Below are positions 1 to 11,857 of a stretch of 64,000 nt of DNA, one piece after another (positions within the stretch are counted from its first letter, which is position 1; the number at the start of each line of letters is the position of its first letter). The notes under the pieces are model-generated. The model made no database searches and was not told the origin of the DNA. It was given only the letters and a program-made list of their open reading frames with translations. Origin of the DNA: Coffea arabica (Eukaryota; Streptophyta; Magnoliopsida; Gentianales; Rubiaceae). A program made the translations under genes and the position numbers. Location: assembly GCF_036785885.1 (NCBI RefSeq), contig NC_092317.1, positions 8,806,501 through 8,870,500 of the forward strand, written 5' to 3'.

Positions 1-2204
1 GTGTAGGCCAGAGGATATAACAAGAAATACAAGGAAAATCACCATAATACAAATATCAAAATGATAAACTTTTTGTTTTGTCAGAAAAATGAGTCCTAGT
101 TAAATTAGTTTATTCTCAAGAATGGATGCATGCAAGAATAGATGGAAATTGGCCCTTGAGTCATTTTTGCTTATTTAAAATCTCAAAAGGATAACAAGTG
201 CAGCTTTTAATAAAAAAAAAATTGTTTTGAATTATCACGCATGCAATAAACAAATATGTTTAACAAGCTTGCTAGTTTGAATTAGAATAATACACTTAAT
301 TAATATTATTGTATGTCATTTCTAGTTGTTTATATGATGTACATGTCCCTATAAAGATGTGTCAACCGCCTTGAAGCTAATTACAGAGGACAAAGCACGC
401 GTTGCGCGCCATATTATTTGATTAAGAGCTCCCCTCTAACTCTAAACATTCTGCTGTTGCTTATTTTAATTGGTAGTTTAGATTCCTTCAAGTAACGAGG
501 AGATTAAAAGTGCAAATGGCGCACTTGGTTGTTCATAGTACAAATAATATATATAAATTTCTACCGTCTTAGAATATTGAGCTAAAACTTAGAAGGGCTT
601 CAAATTTTTTAAAAAAATTTCTAATAGGGAAAGGGTGGAATTTAAGAAACAGAAAGGAGGAAAGGGATAGAAGACTTCAAACTTCTATTGCAAAAATAAT
701 GTACCTAAATCTTTAGTTTCGGAGGCGATTTCTTGGAATGAAACAGCACAACTGGAAAATAAGTTAGGCCACCATCTTTTATTTATTTTTATTTATAAAA
801 AGTTTAGATGAATTCGACTCTAATTACAAGAATTCTTATAAAATCACCCCTTAATACAATTCTCACGTTGGACTTGAATCCACTATCTTTATGGAGGAAG
901 TGATTCGTCTTATCAATCAAAACAACTTGTGCTGGCGAGGCCAGTATCTATAATAAGACTATCATCTATTTTTATTAATAATTAATTCCTGTTCAAGTGG
1001 GCGATTTAATTACGTGCATGAATTGAGAATTAGCCACTAATTTGATCAAAGCAACTAACACAAAATGTATAGTTAAGCTACTTGCAATAATGTAGCTTGT
1101 CCCGACTTGCTTAACCAAGCAATTGATACACTTCTGTTTTAGTTGAAAAAACTTCCTTGCGATACATTTATTGAGCCAAGTTACTATACAACCCATCATC
1201 TCACATAAATGGGTGGTTGAGGTGAAGGTAATCTTAGTCATTTGACTAAGTACAACATAGTATGGAGTGTGTTAAAAGTAAAGCAGATAAATAATTTTCT
1301 TCGTTGAAACTAATGTAAAATTACTTCAAAGAATAGTCATTTCTCAACAATCTGCTGAAAAAAAAAAAAAAGCTGAAGAAACTTGCAAGAGTAATTTTAT
1401 CTTGCGAGGTTTGAAAAGAAAAGGCTATTCTAAATCTTCTCTCTTGGTCCTTAGGTAAAGTAAATACAAAGAAAATCTCTGCACAAAGCTCTGTTTAAAA
1501 ATAAAACTGTATAAACTATTAAGACAGAAAATATCCCTGAAAAGCTTTTTATTTCAAATAAAAGTGCAATTAATTATTTTAAGCAAAGAAGCATTGTTCA
1601 TATATATTGGAATCAATATTGCAATCGTCTATTGGGCAACCTTGGACTTGTTCACCAATGCCACTCACAAGTCCAAGCAAAACAACTAAATAAAAAGAAT
1701 TTGGTATGAATGATGACAAAATTGAATGCTGTTTAGTTTCTGGTTGGCAAGTGACAACCAAAGAACCCAAAAGTCTAAAGGACAACTTGAGCATATGTTT
1801 GAAGTGGTGAAACATTTTGTACCAAAAAAAAAAAAAAACACAGAAGTGGTGAAACATGAAATGATACCGAACTCACATCATCATCTACGGCCAGCATATT
1901 TTTCTGTAATTCGTTTGCAATCATAGGTGAAAAAGGTGGGGAAAAATCACACCAAATAATTGCATATCTACTCATTGGTCGGCCAAGGGAGGACATTGCA
2001 AAATTTTCAACATTTCAGTTTGTCAACACCATTACTACTCAAAATAATCAACCAAAGCCGCCTTTTGGTTGATTAACTGTAGATATTGGATGCTTATCTT
2101 CATGTTGGAAATAATGCTATGAATGATCTCGAGGGTTCTAGTTAGAACACTCATCTTGTGTTTAATTACATCGGATAAACAATTAGATGTAATGTGCAAT
2201 TTAT
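1..2204. other. AT-rich intergenic DNA, no gene seen
   Basis: No open frame here resembles a known protein. The longest frames are under 100 codons and have no splice context. The stretch has short homopolymer A and T runs (for example near 1360 and 1826) and no clear repeat with readable ends. Confidence 0.6.
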
Positions 2205-2206
2205 TA

Positions 2207-2611
2207 TTCTCTTTGTCCCATTTTGATAATCCTAATTTTTTTTCACACAGTTTAAGAAAAAATAGTTAATTTTATTGGAAAAACAAATTTAGATTGCTAT
2301 TTTCCTAAAATATCTTTACATTAAATAGAGTACAACTTTTTATTAATTATTAATGGAAACTTGAATTGATAGTTTATGAGAATTTGAATTGATGGTCAAG
2401 AAAGAATCAATCCTCATTTTACGTTAAATGGGGTAGGTTTTATTCAATAATAATCTATATTAAATAAGGTAGTTTATACTAATAACAACCTACATTGAAT
2501 AAGAGTATTTTAGAAAAATTAAAAGATAACTACATTCTTCAATTGGAAAGTGGGCTACAATTTGAGACAGACGAAAAAGAAAACAGGACCATCAAAATGG
2601 GACGGAGGGAG
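2207..2611. mobile_element. Stowaway-like MITE (Tc1/mariner type)
   Basis: The right end reads GGGACGGAGGGAG followed by TA, the classic Stowaway terminus CTCCCTCCGTCCC in reverse. The left end after TA is TTCTCTTTGTCCCATTTTGA, matching the inverted right end (CTCCCTCCGTCCCATTTTGA) with a few decayed bases. TA dinucleotides flank both ends (2205-2206 and 2612-2613), the known target of this superfamily. At about 405 bp with no coding capacity, it is a non-autonomous copy. Confidence 0.8.
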
Positions 2612-3681
2612 TATTGTCTTAAAAATGGTTTAGATGAAACCTATGCAACCTAGCTGGGACAAATAATTCATTTGTAGTTACCAATTCTAACAATTTGTGT
2701 GATGCCATGTCCCATATTATTTTAGTAAGAACGGATACGTATTAGTATATAACATCATTTTCAGAATGTGATTTATGTTCAAAAGTTATTAAGTTAACCT
2801 AGTAGATTAATATACATTACCACCTCCTGGGACTATTTTACTCTAGAAAATGATCACGTCATGTTCTTGAACAATATTATTAATTGGATTAACTTTTTTA
2901 TGCATTGATAGTACAGTGAATTTTTTCCCCTAACGATTATGAATGTACATGACATGAACATGATTTGAATAAATATATAAAATAGCATGAATGAATAGTA
3001 AAATCCCACCAAAACCATCAAACAAACAAGGCCAGAAGATTGCACTTGATGGGTAGGGTGAAAGATCCAAGCTTCAATTTATGCACTTTTACCTAAGGGA
3101 TAATTTCAGAAACCTCCCCTGAGGTTTCTGACACTTTCACTGACATCCCCTGAGGTTCTCAAAATTTCACTTACCTCCCTTGATAAAAAATTGGGCCCCT
3201 TTTCTGACGTCATCAGGGTCAAAATTACAGATATATCCCAAGTAGTTGGGGTTAATTACTACCGTTTAGTTACATAATGGCATCTGATATGATTAATTAA
3301 GCTTAACAACAATAATAGAAACTTGATTCCTGATACATGAATTAATCCAGTCATTTTGGGAGTAAGGCGCCAATTGAGCTGCAATATTGGCGCCATTTTT
3401 TGTGCCTGGTGTGATTTGACAAGAGGAAATAACAAGATCACATATAAGATCACTTATATGTGGTCTTATACGACATTCTGGATATAGGAAAAGAAACAGA
3501 GGAAATAACAAGAACAAAAATGGAAAGGAAATTGTGATCAAACCAGTGGTCCTAATATGCACTGGAGTAGCGGCAACAAAGTGAAGAATTAATTGTTACT
3601 AAGCTCCACCGCCAACCCTCCATTTCGAAAAAAAAAGACAAAAGCAAAACAAAAGCAAACACACGAAGCGCAGAATAACGT

Positions 3682-3988
3682 TGAAACCCGCAAGCGGGAT
3701 TCTGTGTTTTTTCTATTTCAAGGTTAGCTCGCATGCGGGTTAATGTTATATTTGAGCGCGAGAAGAAAAAATTGGTAATTAGGCTCTTTGGGCATTATAA
3801 GTAAATATTTAAATTAATGGCAGTTTTATTACACCAATATTATTGTATTATCATTATTATGATTATTGTATTATTTCTTATGCAAATATAACATTTAATT
3901 ATCCAAGCAGTTTGATTTTATTTTTACAATTTATAAAATTTTTATCACTTATATAATATTTTTAAAACCCTAATACATCTAAATTTGA
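3682..3988. repeat. 307-bp direct repeat, copy 1
   Basis: This block from TGAAACCCGCAAGCGGG to CATCTAAATTTGA recurs 414 bp downstream at 4096-4402 with no difference that I can see. The 107-bp spacer between the copies contains a shorter, diverged echo of the block's T-rich end, so the duplication probably arose by unequal exchange or replication slippage inside the MULE-like element. Confidence 0.9.
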
Positions 3989-4095
3989 TTTTATTTTTCA
4001 AATTTATAAGATTTTTATTTAAAAAAATGGGATACGGATAAGATATCCGGTTGGTTCGATTTGCATAGGTGCATATGAGAATATCCGAATACTCC

Positions 4096-4402
4096 TGAAA
4101 CCCGCAAGCGGGATTCTGTGTTTTTTCTATTTCAAGGTTAGCTCGCATGCGGGTTAATGTTATATTTGAGCGCGAGAAGAAAAAATTGGTAATTAGGCTC
4201 TTTGGGCATTATAAGTAAATATTTAAATTAATGGCAGTTTTATTACACCAATATTATTGTATTATCATTATTATGATTATTGTATTATTTCTTATGCAAA
4301 TATAACATTTAATTATCCAAGCAGTTTGATTTTATTTTTACAATTTATAAAATTTTTATCACTTATATAATATTTTTAAAACCCTAATACATCTAAATTT
4401 GA
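4096..4402. repeat. 307-bp direct repeat, copy 2
   Basis: Second copy of the block at 3682-3988, offset by exactly 414 bp. It starts with the CCCGCAAGCGGG palindrome and contains GCTCGCATGCGGG, which shares the GCTCGCAT core with the palindrome cluster further right in the same element. Confidence 0.9.
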
Positions 4403-4657
4403 ATCTAATTTTCTACAAGTCATACTTATAAATGCGAAATCTAACAAAAAAGTTAAATACAATTTTTGCAGGTCAAATTTAACAAATGCGAGCTATTTGC
4501 AAAATTTTAAATATTTGCAACATTTTTTAAAACAAAAATTAGAAGCTTTCTGCAAATAATTCCCTACCTCTCAAAAAATACCAAAATAAAAAAGATAAGA
4601 GCTCGCATTTGCTTCCTAGAAATAATTCCCTAGCTCTTAAAAAAGGAAAAAAAAAAT

Positions 4658-4760
4658 TGAGAAGAGCTCGCATTCGTGGAATGCGAGCTCAATAACCAGA
4701 GCTCGCATTCCACGAATGCGAGCTCTTGTAAGCTCGCATTTGTGAAATTCACAAATGCGA
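4658..4760. repeat. Cluster of AGCTCGCATT palindromes
   Basis: Three successive hairpin-forming units carry GAGCTCGCATTC and its complement GAATGCGAGCTC, with GTG or CAC loops, followed by a unit with GCATTTGTGAAATTCACAAATGC. The first two units are reverse complements of each other, so the whole cluster can fold in several nested ways. It lies inside the MULE-like element and has no coding content. Confidence 0.8.
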
Positions 4761-4929
4761 AGACCCCCCTGACGGAAATTAAACCCAAAATCACCCCTTT
4801 TGTAGAATTTTTTTAAAATTCATCACAAAGTTGGAAATTTCTCAATAGAAATACAACTTGTCTGGATTCCTTTCACTCTCTGATATCATTACGGTTGCTT
4901 TGCGATTACAGCGGCAAAACCTGTTTTTA

Positions 4930-5019
4930 ATGGAGAAAGATGTAGGTGAATTCCATGATTCTCCCCTATGGCTTGAAGAGGCCATGGTTGCAGTTAAAAC
5001 TTTTTACTCAGAGCTCTAA
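4930..5019 (+). other. Short unrecognised open frame inside the MULE-like element
   Basis: A 29-codon frame (starts MEKDVGEFHDSPLWLEEAMV) sits in a less AT-biased patch of the transposon. It could be a piece of a host gene captured in Pack-MULE fashion, but I do not recognise the source and no flanking splice sites support a gene. It could also be chance. Confidence 0.2.
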
Positions 5020-5497
5020 TTGTAGCACAGCAAATGCACTTGTTATCACTCCAAATTAGTAGCAAAGAATGTTAATAGCTTGAAACCTCAGAGGTAGTTA
5101 AGTTGCTTTGCTTTATATGCTATTGCTACTGAAACAGCAAACCTTCTGGCCGTTGCAATTTGCAGCTAGCCGTTGCAAAATCTGCCAAATAACTGTTGCA
5201 TGGCACATCTGGTGCATGCAATTTTTTGTATTGCACTTACCCCCCCTCAACTTTACTAATTAGTCCAAATCATTTATTCTTCTTTGAATCTTCTACTAAT
5301 ACAACTTCTGCAAAGGGTAGCTATGGAATAAAAATACCTTCTCACACATGAAAATAATATTTTAATCTGATTTGGACTGGATTGTTACCACAAAATCAAA
5401 AGCAAGGGAGGTAAGTGAAATTTTGAGAACCTCAGGGGATGTCAGTGAAAGTGTCAGAAACCTCAGGGGAGGTTTCTGAAATTATCCCTTTACCTAA

Positions 5498-6890
5498 TTA
5501 CTTTTGTTCTTGTGAACTTCATTTTTATGTCAATCACATCAAATGTAGACTGATGTTAATATTAACGTGACAGATAAAAGTGCATGTAGGTGTAAATGAT
5601 GGCACTCACAATCATTAAGCCAATATAGTCAACAGTGGACAAAAACTCCTTTAACATTTCATAGGCACCATTATGGATGATGCAAATTTTATATGTGCAA
5701 ATGTTGTACCCTAGGATTATTGAAAGATTTGGCTTTGGATCTTTGCTTGGCCACTTCTCAAGGACAAAAAGTTCCAATCCCTTGGGACTAGGTGGAATCT
5801 TAATACTATCATGGTGTGCACATGAATTTTCGTATCGTGATGTACTGTGCATGCATATGCATATTTTTAGGACCGTGACTATGCTTCCAATAGCAACTTC
5901 TTGGACTTGGAACTACCTACGATGTTATTGTTAGCTTTGTTTATTAGTGGAAGAGTATTATAAGTAAGAAAGCTAAATTTATGTAGATAAATCGTCTCAA
6001 AATATCATATGATTCTATAATTAGACTAGATTCGATTCATTGACAGATCAAAAATCTAAATGATTTTATGATTCTTAAAGTTAAAAATGGAGACACAAAT
6101 GATATAACTATCCAAAACCTATTCAACAATGTGGAGATGCTAATAATGTGTGTGATACAATCATTTAAAACTTATTCATAAGTAAACCAAGTTTTTTTTT
6201 TTTTGGGACGCTCAAGTGTATGAATGATAAACATGGCTGCTAATGGTTACAAATGAATAAATAAAAAGAGACAGATTAGTAACTCTCTCAGAACATCCTA
6301 TCAGTAAAGCATATATCTGGCAAACTTGGAAAAGTTTGTATTGGAAAGGCAAAAGATTGAAACAGAAGTTACTCAACCAGCTGAGTGACAACCCTAGACC
6401 AAACAGTCTCTTGTATTCGTTAGAGGACAAAATTACTGCATGATTTGGTGGGTTTGGCCAAAAACCAATAAGGGACACATTTGGTGGAGCTCCTTGAAAC
6501 TGAGAGCTTAAGGGATCCTATGACCGGTCAGGATGCAAGGATTCGTTTCTCCTGATATAAACAAGTCAAATCTAAAGAAATTGATGTGATACCAACTCAT
6601 TCACATGTTAAATCACCAACATGGCTTACATTTAATTTTGTAGGGTTTTGCATCTCTACAACTTTGACTTCAACACATTTCTAATCTGTAATTCTATGCT
6701 ATTCTTTCCATGATGATCAAATTTGTGCTCAAACAAGGTAAGATAAATAAAGAGAAAATTCCGGCTACAACTAATAAAACCTCATGATTTTGTAACAATT
6801 CTTTTTTTTGTAACATGATTTTGTAACAATTCTTGATTTAAGAGATTCAATTTCTTTTCTTTGTTTGCATTGACGAATTAGTCGCTTTAC
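5498..6890. other. Intergenic DNA, nothing recognised
   Basis: No protein family, RNA gene or element with readable ends was recognised. Short open frames on both strands have no splice support. Confidence 0.55.
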
Positions 6891-6897
6891 AACTTTT

Positions 6898-7046
6898 AAA
6901 ATGTTTGGATTGAGATGATTTTAGATAAAATAATTTGCTTCACAAATTTCAATAACCTTTTTATCTCACATACATCACGTCACAAAAAGTACTACAGTAA
7001 TTATTTCAAATAAATCATCCAAATAAACTCCTATCCAAACAAACTT
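6898..7046. mobile_element. Small MITE-like inverted repeat upstream of AZG2
   Basis: The left end TGTTTGGATTGAGATGATTT is mirrored by TCATCCAAATAAACTCC and TATCCAAACA on the right. The interior contains the TCACATACATCACGTCACAA and ACTACAGTAAT strings typical of a very abundant small repeat in some asterid genomes (from memory, not checked). I could not define a target duplication. It ends about 630 bp before the AZG2 start codon. Confidence 0.55.
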
Positions 7047-7103
7047 GATCATTGGACCCTAGTATACCACTAGCCACATAAATGATAAAACTCATTAATA
7101 ATC

Positions 7104-7183
7104 CATAGGATTTTAGTAATAAAACTCTCTTGATGACAAACATACACCCTAGTGGTTTCATAGGATTTTAGTAATAAAACTCT
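7104..7183. repeat. Two-copy 25-bp repeat in the AZG2 upstream region
   Basis: CATAGGATTTTAGTAATAAA with its continuation ACTCT occurs at 7104-7128 and again at 7159-7183, a 55-bp period. The intervening 30 bp occur only once. No function is suggested by the sequence. Confidence 0.8.
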
Positions 7184-7480
7184 CAATATCTAAACACGAA
7201 TGATGCAAATTAAAAAAATCTGGTGGGATCATAGTGTGGACAAAATGTTTACCAGTTTTAAAAGCTTAATCCCGCGTTCAAACATTATGACATGTCTTGT
7301 GCCTAAGATAAACCAAAATTAAAAAGGTGCTCTTTCCTTGAAGAACCAGCCAAGGAGTGCTCTAATCATTCAAGCCAGCTTTTACTAACATTCAGCATTA
7401 TTTTCCTCAAAAGAACTGTTTCTATTTTTTTTATCTTTCTTTTTTCCTTCTTTTCTTGCTTTAATTTTTTGTAACTCCTC

Positions 7481-7488
7481 TATATATT
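7481..7488 (+). promoter_or_regulatory. Probable TATA box of AZG2
   Basis: TATATATT lies in a CT-rich context about 190 bp before the start codon. The CT-rich leader that follows (TTCTCTCC, CTTCTTTGCC) is typical of plant 5' untranslated regions. The position is inferred from composition only. Confidence 0.5.
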
Positions 7489-7674
7489 CTCTCCATCATT
7501 CATTCCTCATGAAGCTTTGTTTCTCTCCAACACCCCATCACATTTTTTTCCCTTCTTTGCCCTCTTTTTTTTATGCTTAAACTTATGCTTTCTTAGCACA
7601 CACTCTCATAGACAGTAAACCCCCAGACTCGCATCCCAAAGAACAAGAAACAAAAAAAAAAAATCAAGAAAGCC

Positions 7675-9297
7675 ATGGGAGGAGAGCTTTGTGGGGCAGT
7701 AGGCAAAGGAATATGCAAGTCATGGAAGAAAATCTTGAAGGGCTTGGATGAGACAGTTTCAAAAAGCAGGGTTGGCAAGTATTTCAAGTTGGATGCAAGA
7801 AAGAGCTGTTTCACTAAGGAGGTTAGAGCTGGCACTGCAACTTTTCTTACCATGGCATATATAATCAGTGTCAACGCCACCATCCTTTCGGAGTCCGGCG
7901 CCACGTGTACAGTCGCCGACTGCACCGTTCCGGCGAACCAAACGGTGGCAACCCCTGACTGCATGTTGAAGCCTAATGCAGGTTATGAAAGTTGCCTTGC
8001 AAAGGCGAAAAGTGATCTCGTTGTTGCTACTGCCTTGTCATCAATGATTGGATCTTTTGCTATGGGATTATTGGCTAATCTTCCCCTGGCTCTGGCCCCT
8101 GGTATGGGCCCCAATGCTTACTTGGTTTATACACTGGTGGGCTTTCATGGGTCTGGATCCATTTCATACAAGACTACCATGGCTGTGGTCTTGGTTGAAG
8201 GCTGCGCGTTTCTAGCCATAGCTGTTTTTGGGCTTCGTGCCAGGTTGGCTCGGTACATACCGCAGCCCGTGCGGCTGGCTTGTGCCGCTGGTATTGGTCT
8301 TTTTATTGCTTTTGTGGGGCTACAGGCCCACCAGGGTGTGGGCCTAGTGGGCCCTGATCCGAACACATTGGTGACCACGGCGGCCTGCGCCAGCACCGAT
8401 TCGGTGACCGGAGAATGTATCGGAGGAAAAATGAGAAGCCCAACTTTCTGGCTCGGCTCGGTTGGCTTCATAATCACATGTTATGGACTAATGAAGGAGA
8501 TTAAGGGAAGCATGATTTATGGCATACTGTTTGTCACATTGATTTCATGGATTAGGGGAACATCTGTCACATTTTTCCCTAACACCCCACTAGGTGACAC
8601 AAATTATCAATATTTCAAGAAAGTGGTAGATTTTCACACCATAAAGTCCACAGCTGGGGCCATCAGCTTCACAAATTTCAATAGGGGTGAAGTTTGGGTA
8701 GCTTTAGTCACGTTGTTATATGTTGATGTGCTAGCTACAACCGGTACATTGTACACTATGGCAGAAGTTGGAGGATTTGTTGATGAAGAAGGGGAATTTG
8801 AGGGGGAATATTTGGCCTACATGGTTGATGCTGGCTCTACAATTGTTGGTTCTGCCCTAGGAGTTTCACCAATTGCAACATACATAGAATCATCAGCTGG
8901 CCTAAGGGAAGGTGGGAGAACAGGGATAACAGCTTTGGTTGTGGGATTTTACTTTGCATTGTCCCTGTTTTTTACCCCTCTATTTACCAGTGTACCGCCA
9001 TGGGCTGTTGGTCCATCTCTAGTAATGGTTGGTGTAATGATGATGAAAGTTGTGAAAGATATAGATTGGAATAACATCAAGGAGGCAGTGCCAGCTTTTG
9101 TTACCATGCTTCTCATGCCTCTTACATATTCCATATCAAATGGGATTATTGCAGGGATTGGCTTGCATATTGCGCTTGGATTGTATGACCATGTGGTTGG
9201 CTGGATCAGGTGGTTGATCAAGATGAGAGCAATGGTGGTCAAGGAGCAAAACCAAGTTTCTGCAGCTGCTGCAGAGCAAAATCTTGAAGTTATCTGA
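7675..9297 (+). CDS. AZG2: AZG2-like adenine/guanine (azaguanine-resistance) permease
   Basis: Single-exon 540-residue membrane transporter of the AzgA/AZG branch of nucleobase transporters, which in Arabidopsis import adenine, guanine and their toxic 8-aza analogues and can also move cytokinins. Visible family signatures are AVNA-like [13 protein letters not shown] near residue 65, [15 protein letters not shown] near 135 (substrate-binding region), and [13 protein letters not shown] near 405. About a dozen hydrophobic segments run through the protein. The N-terminus MGGELCG and the C-terminal EQNQVSAAA tail resemble Arabidopsis AZG2 (about 530 residues, also intronless) more than AZG1, which has a longer N-terminus. 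The ATG lies in GCCATGGG, a good plant context, and the cysteine-rich loop (residues 76-108) is family-typical. I see no frame damage. The gene stands alone, with transposons on both sides. Confidence 0.95.
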   Translation: MGGELCGAVGKGICKSWKKILKGLDETVSKSRVGKYFKLDARKSCFTKEVRAGTATFLTMAYIISVNATILSESGATCTVADCTVPANQTVATPDCMLKPNAGYESCLAKAKSDLVVATALSSMIGSFAMGLLANLPLALAPGMGPNAYLVYTLVGFHGSGSISYKTTMAVVLVEGCAFLAIAVFGLRARLARYIPQPVRLACAAGIGLFIAFVGLQAHQGVGLVGPDPNTLVTTAACASTDSVTGECIGGKMRSPTFWLGSVGFIITCYGLMKEIKGSMIYGILFVTLISWIRGTSVTFFPNTPLGDTNYQYFKKVVDFHTIKSTAGAISFTNFNRGEVWVALVTLLYVDVLATTGTLYTMAEVGGFVDEEGEFEGEYLAYMVDAGSTIVGSALGVSPIATYIESSAGLREGGRTGITALVVGFYFALSLFFTPLFTSVPPWAVGPSLVMVGVMMMKVVKDIDWNNIKEAVPAFVTMLLMPLTYSISNGIIAGIGLHIALGLYDHVVGWIRWLIKMRAMVVKEQNQVSAAAAEQNLEVI

Positions 9298-9834
9298 CAT
9301 GCATTGTCAGAACTGGTGCACAAACCACCTTGAGCGGTCACAATCTTTAGCGGTCACAATCTCTAGATCCATCATAGAATAGACTGGCCTTTCAAGGGCG
9401 TTTGTGCATTTTCTTTGTCTAGTTGTCGAAGTTGGTTCCAATTTTCTGTTTTTTCAGTCCTCAATGTTTCTGTCCGGGTAGAAGTTAAGGATTGACATTA
9501 GGATTTCAACTAGAAATCTGTCTTTTGCATACTTTTCATTATTTATCTATTTTGCGTTCCAAGGACAACAGACAAAAAAAAAAAGAATCAATCAACTTTG
9601 CAAGAAGTGTCATCTCCTACAGCAAATGTACATGGTTAGCATAATCCTTTACACAAGTGGACTTCAATTTGTATCAGATAGGCTATAGAAAGTTATCTGT
9701 CAAAATAAATAAATCCATTGGCATCAAGCAGATCACTGAAATAGCTAACATATAATGTTCATATTTGTAGCTTTGCAATGGTTGATCCTCAACCTTATTA
9801 ATTTCTATCATGGACTTCCAACGAACACAACTAA
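9298..9834. other. AZG2 3' flank
   Basis: Probable 3' untranslated region followed by AT-rich DNA. AATAAA-like strings occur (for example at 9706 in AAATAAATAAA), but no single polyadenylation site can be chosen. No other gene is recognised. Confidence 0.5.
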
Positions 9835-10227
9835 GGACTGGTTTGGAACTGCAGTGACTTATTGAAAGGTATTTCCCTAACAAGGCTTTTAATAAAAGTG
9901 CTTATTGAGTGCTTAAATGTTTTTAAATATATTATTTGGAAACATAATTAAATAAATACTTATTGTATTTGATAATGAGTAATTTAAAATTTTAAAATAT
10001 ATTTATTTAGTTCATAATATAGGACAAAAATGATTAAATTTAATATTTTATTTTTTAAATCACAAAAGTTGCTCTAAAAGCACCAAATTTAAGCTTTTAC
10101 TAAAAGTGCTTTTAATACCAGAAATTTCTCTTTTAATTTTATGGGATGATATTTCCTCGACAACTTCAAAGTACCTTTAATATATAAATGTGTTTTTTTA
10201 TCAACAACGCCGCAACCCAAACGGGTC
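9835..10227. mobile_element. MITE with TAA target repeats (Tourist/PIF-like), copy A
   Basis: The left end GGACTGGTTTGGAACTGC pairs with GCAACCCAAACGGGTC on the right, and TAA flanks both ends (9832-9834 and 10228-10230). The interior has the AAAAGTGCTTTTA and TTATTTAGTTCATAATATA strings shared with the related copies at 29054-29427 and 34657-35043. A 3-bp TAA duplication points to PIF/Harbinger. The body is non-coding. Confidence 0.7.
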
Positions 10228-10267
10228 TAAGTCATGTATCCATTGACCCTTTACTTTCTAGATACTA

Positions 10268-11490
10268 GTGGAGTGGCAATTTCCGACACGATCTGAAAAC
10301 ACGACACGAATCTAACACGAAATTAATGGGTTTGGGGTGAGGTTTTGTGGGTTCAGGTCAGAATCGGGTCGAACCCGATGAATCCAAAATGAAAACGGGT
10401 CCAATTCGGATCAACTCGTGGGTGACCCGATAACCCGTTTATGAATTAAATATAATTTAATAAACATAAAAATTATTTTATCTAACTAAACTAAATTATT
10501 CTTTTTTTCCAAAGGCATTAATTACTTAATCGTAAATGAATTTATTTAACTTGTGTGCAGTTGAAATTATTATATTTGGACAAATAATGTATTATATTAT
10601 TTTTTACTTTTATACTGTTTTAATTTATTTTATATTTGGTTTGGGATAAAACACTTTTACGGTGTTTTAATTTATTTTAGATTTGGTTTGGGATTATTTA
10701 TTTAAATTTTTATTACTTGATTATGTAATTAGTCTTGTGCGAAATTGGTTTTATTAGAAATTACAGTGATAAATTAAAAAATTAAAATTAATTTTCAGGT
10801 CATTTCGGGTCAACCCGCGAACCCGAAATTTTCAGGTTCGAGTCAGCTCTCCTGACTAGGGATGGCAACGGGGCGGGGGACCCCTCCCCCATCCCCCGCC
10901 CCGCTACCTACAAACTCCCCCCGCCCCCCGCCCCATCCCCCGCCTCCCACTCCCCCCGCCCGCCCCCGCCACGCCCCGCTTCCCCCGCGGGTGCACCCGC
11001 GGGGTTAATAAAATTTTTTCCGTTGGGTTAATAAAATTTTATTATAGTTAAATTTTAATAAATAATCAAGTACTAAAATATCAACACATCATCAAGTTAT
11101 TATTCATTTTAATTTTACAATTGAAACTCATAAAAACAATGAAACAAAAATTATTTGAATACAATCCAACATGATGAAATAAATACAATTAAAATAGTTA
11201 AGTTTTCACTTTTGGTACAAATATAATCACTAATTCATTATTGTGTTTGTACTTTTTTTTTTGAGAAAAAAGTGTTATTCTATTAAGTGTAATTAGAAAT
11301 TTAGTATAAATGTATTAGTAAATTTAGTATAACTAATTAATAAATTCTATTAGTAGACATGTCTAATTATTCGTATAATTGATAATATTAATTATATTAC
11401 ATACACTAATATACATTATATAATACATCTAACTAATAATATCATTATCATAAGTTTATAACTAATTAAATTACATATTATATATAATTA

Positions 11491-11521
<31 letters not shown>

Positions 11522-11732
11522 GCGGGTGGCGGGGCGGGGGATGCTCCCCCGCCCCCCGCCCCCGCCCCATCCCCCGCCCCGAGAGCCCCCCGCGGGGCGG
11601 TTGCCCGCGGGCACCCGCCCCCAATGCAATCCCTACTCCTGACCCCGTTTCGGGTTGGCGGGTCAGGTTCGGGTCAGCGAATTTTTTGTTATACCTGGAT
11701 CTCAACTAGACCCGCCAACCCGATTGCCACCC
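10268..11732. mobile_element. hAT-like non-autonomous element, interrupted
   Basis: The ends are GTGGAGTGGCAAT on the left and ATTGCCACCC on the right, flanked on both sides by the 10-bp string CTAGATACTA (10258-10267 and 11733-11742), which includes an 8-bp hAT-type duplication. Subterminal DNA is rich in GGGTC/GACCC words (CGGGTCGAACCCG and others). A second element, 10857-11635, has inserted into its right arm. Without that insert the element is about 680 bp and non-coding. Confidence 0.75.
10857..11635. mobile_element. hAT-like element nested in an older hAT-like element
   Basis: It begins TAGGGATGGCAACGGGGCGG and ends GCAATCCCTA. A perfect 8-bp duplication CTCCTGAC flanks it at 10849-10856 and 11636-11643, the hAT signature. 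Both ends are extremely GC-rich (CCCCGCCCC blocks) while the 500-bp core is almost pure AT. There is no transposase frame. Confidence 0.85.
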
Positions 11733-11857
11733 CTAGATACTACCCACTTTATCTGGTAGATTAGTCTTGTTGCATAACCTGAACTAGTTCACACATTCAC
11801 ACACTGCACTGTATCATTATTGCACATGATCAAGGCTCCTTTGCAATTTAACTCTTT

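Larger units (their letters stand above)
3097..5488. mobile_element. MULE-like non-autonomous transposon, intact ends
   Basis: The element starts GGGATAATTTCAGAAACC and ends with its exact inverse. The inverted repeats match over about 86 bp (3097-3183 against 5403-5488). The 9-bp direct repeat TTTACCTAA lies immediately outside both ends (3088-3096 and 5489-5497). A 9-bp duplication with long inverted repeats is the Mutator-like signature. No transposase frame is present. Inside are a 307-bp direct duplication, a cluster of AGCTCGCAT palindromes and a short unrecognised open frame near 4930. Perfect ends and target duplication suggest a recent insertion. Confidence 0.88.

Noticed and set aside
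3552-4148. Two minus-strand frames both starting MRANLEIEKTQNPACGFQ
   Set aside because: The shared start is simply the 307-bp direct duplication inside the transposon. The frames diverge and end at once.
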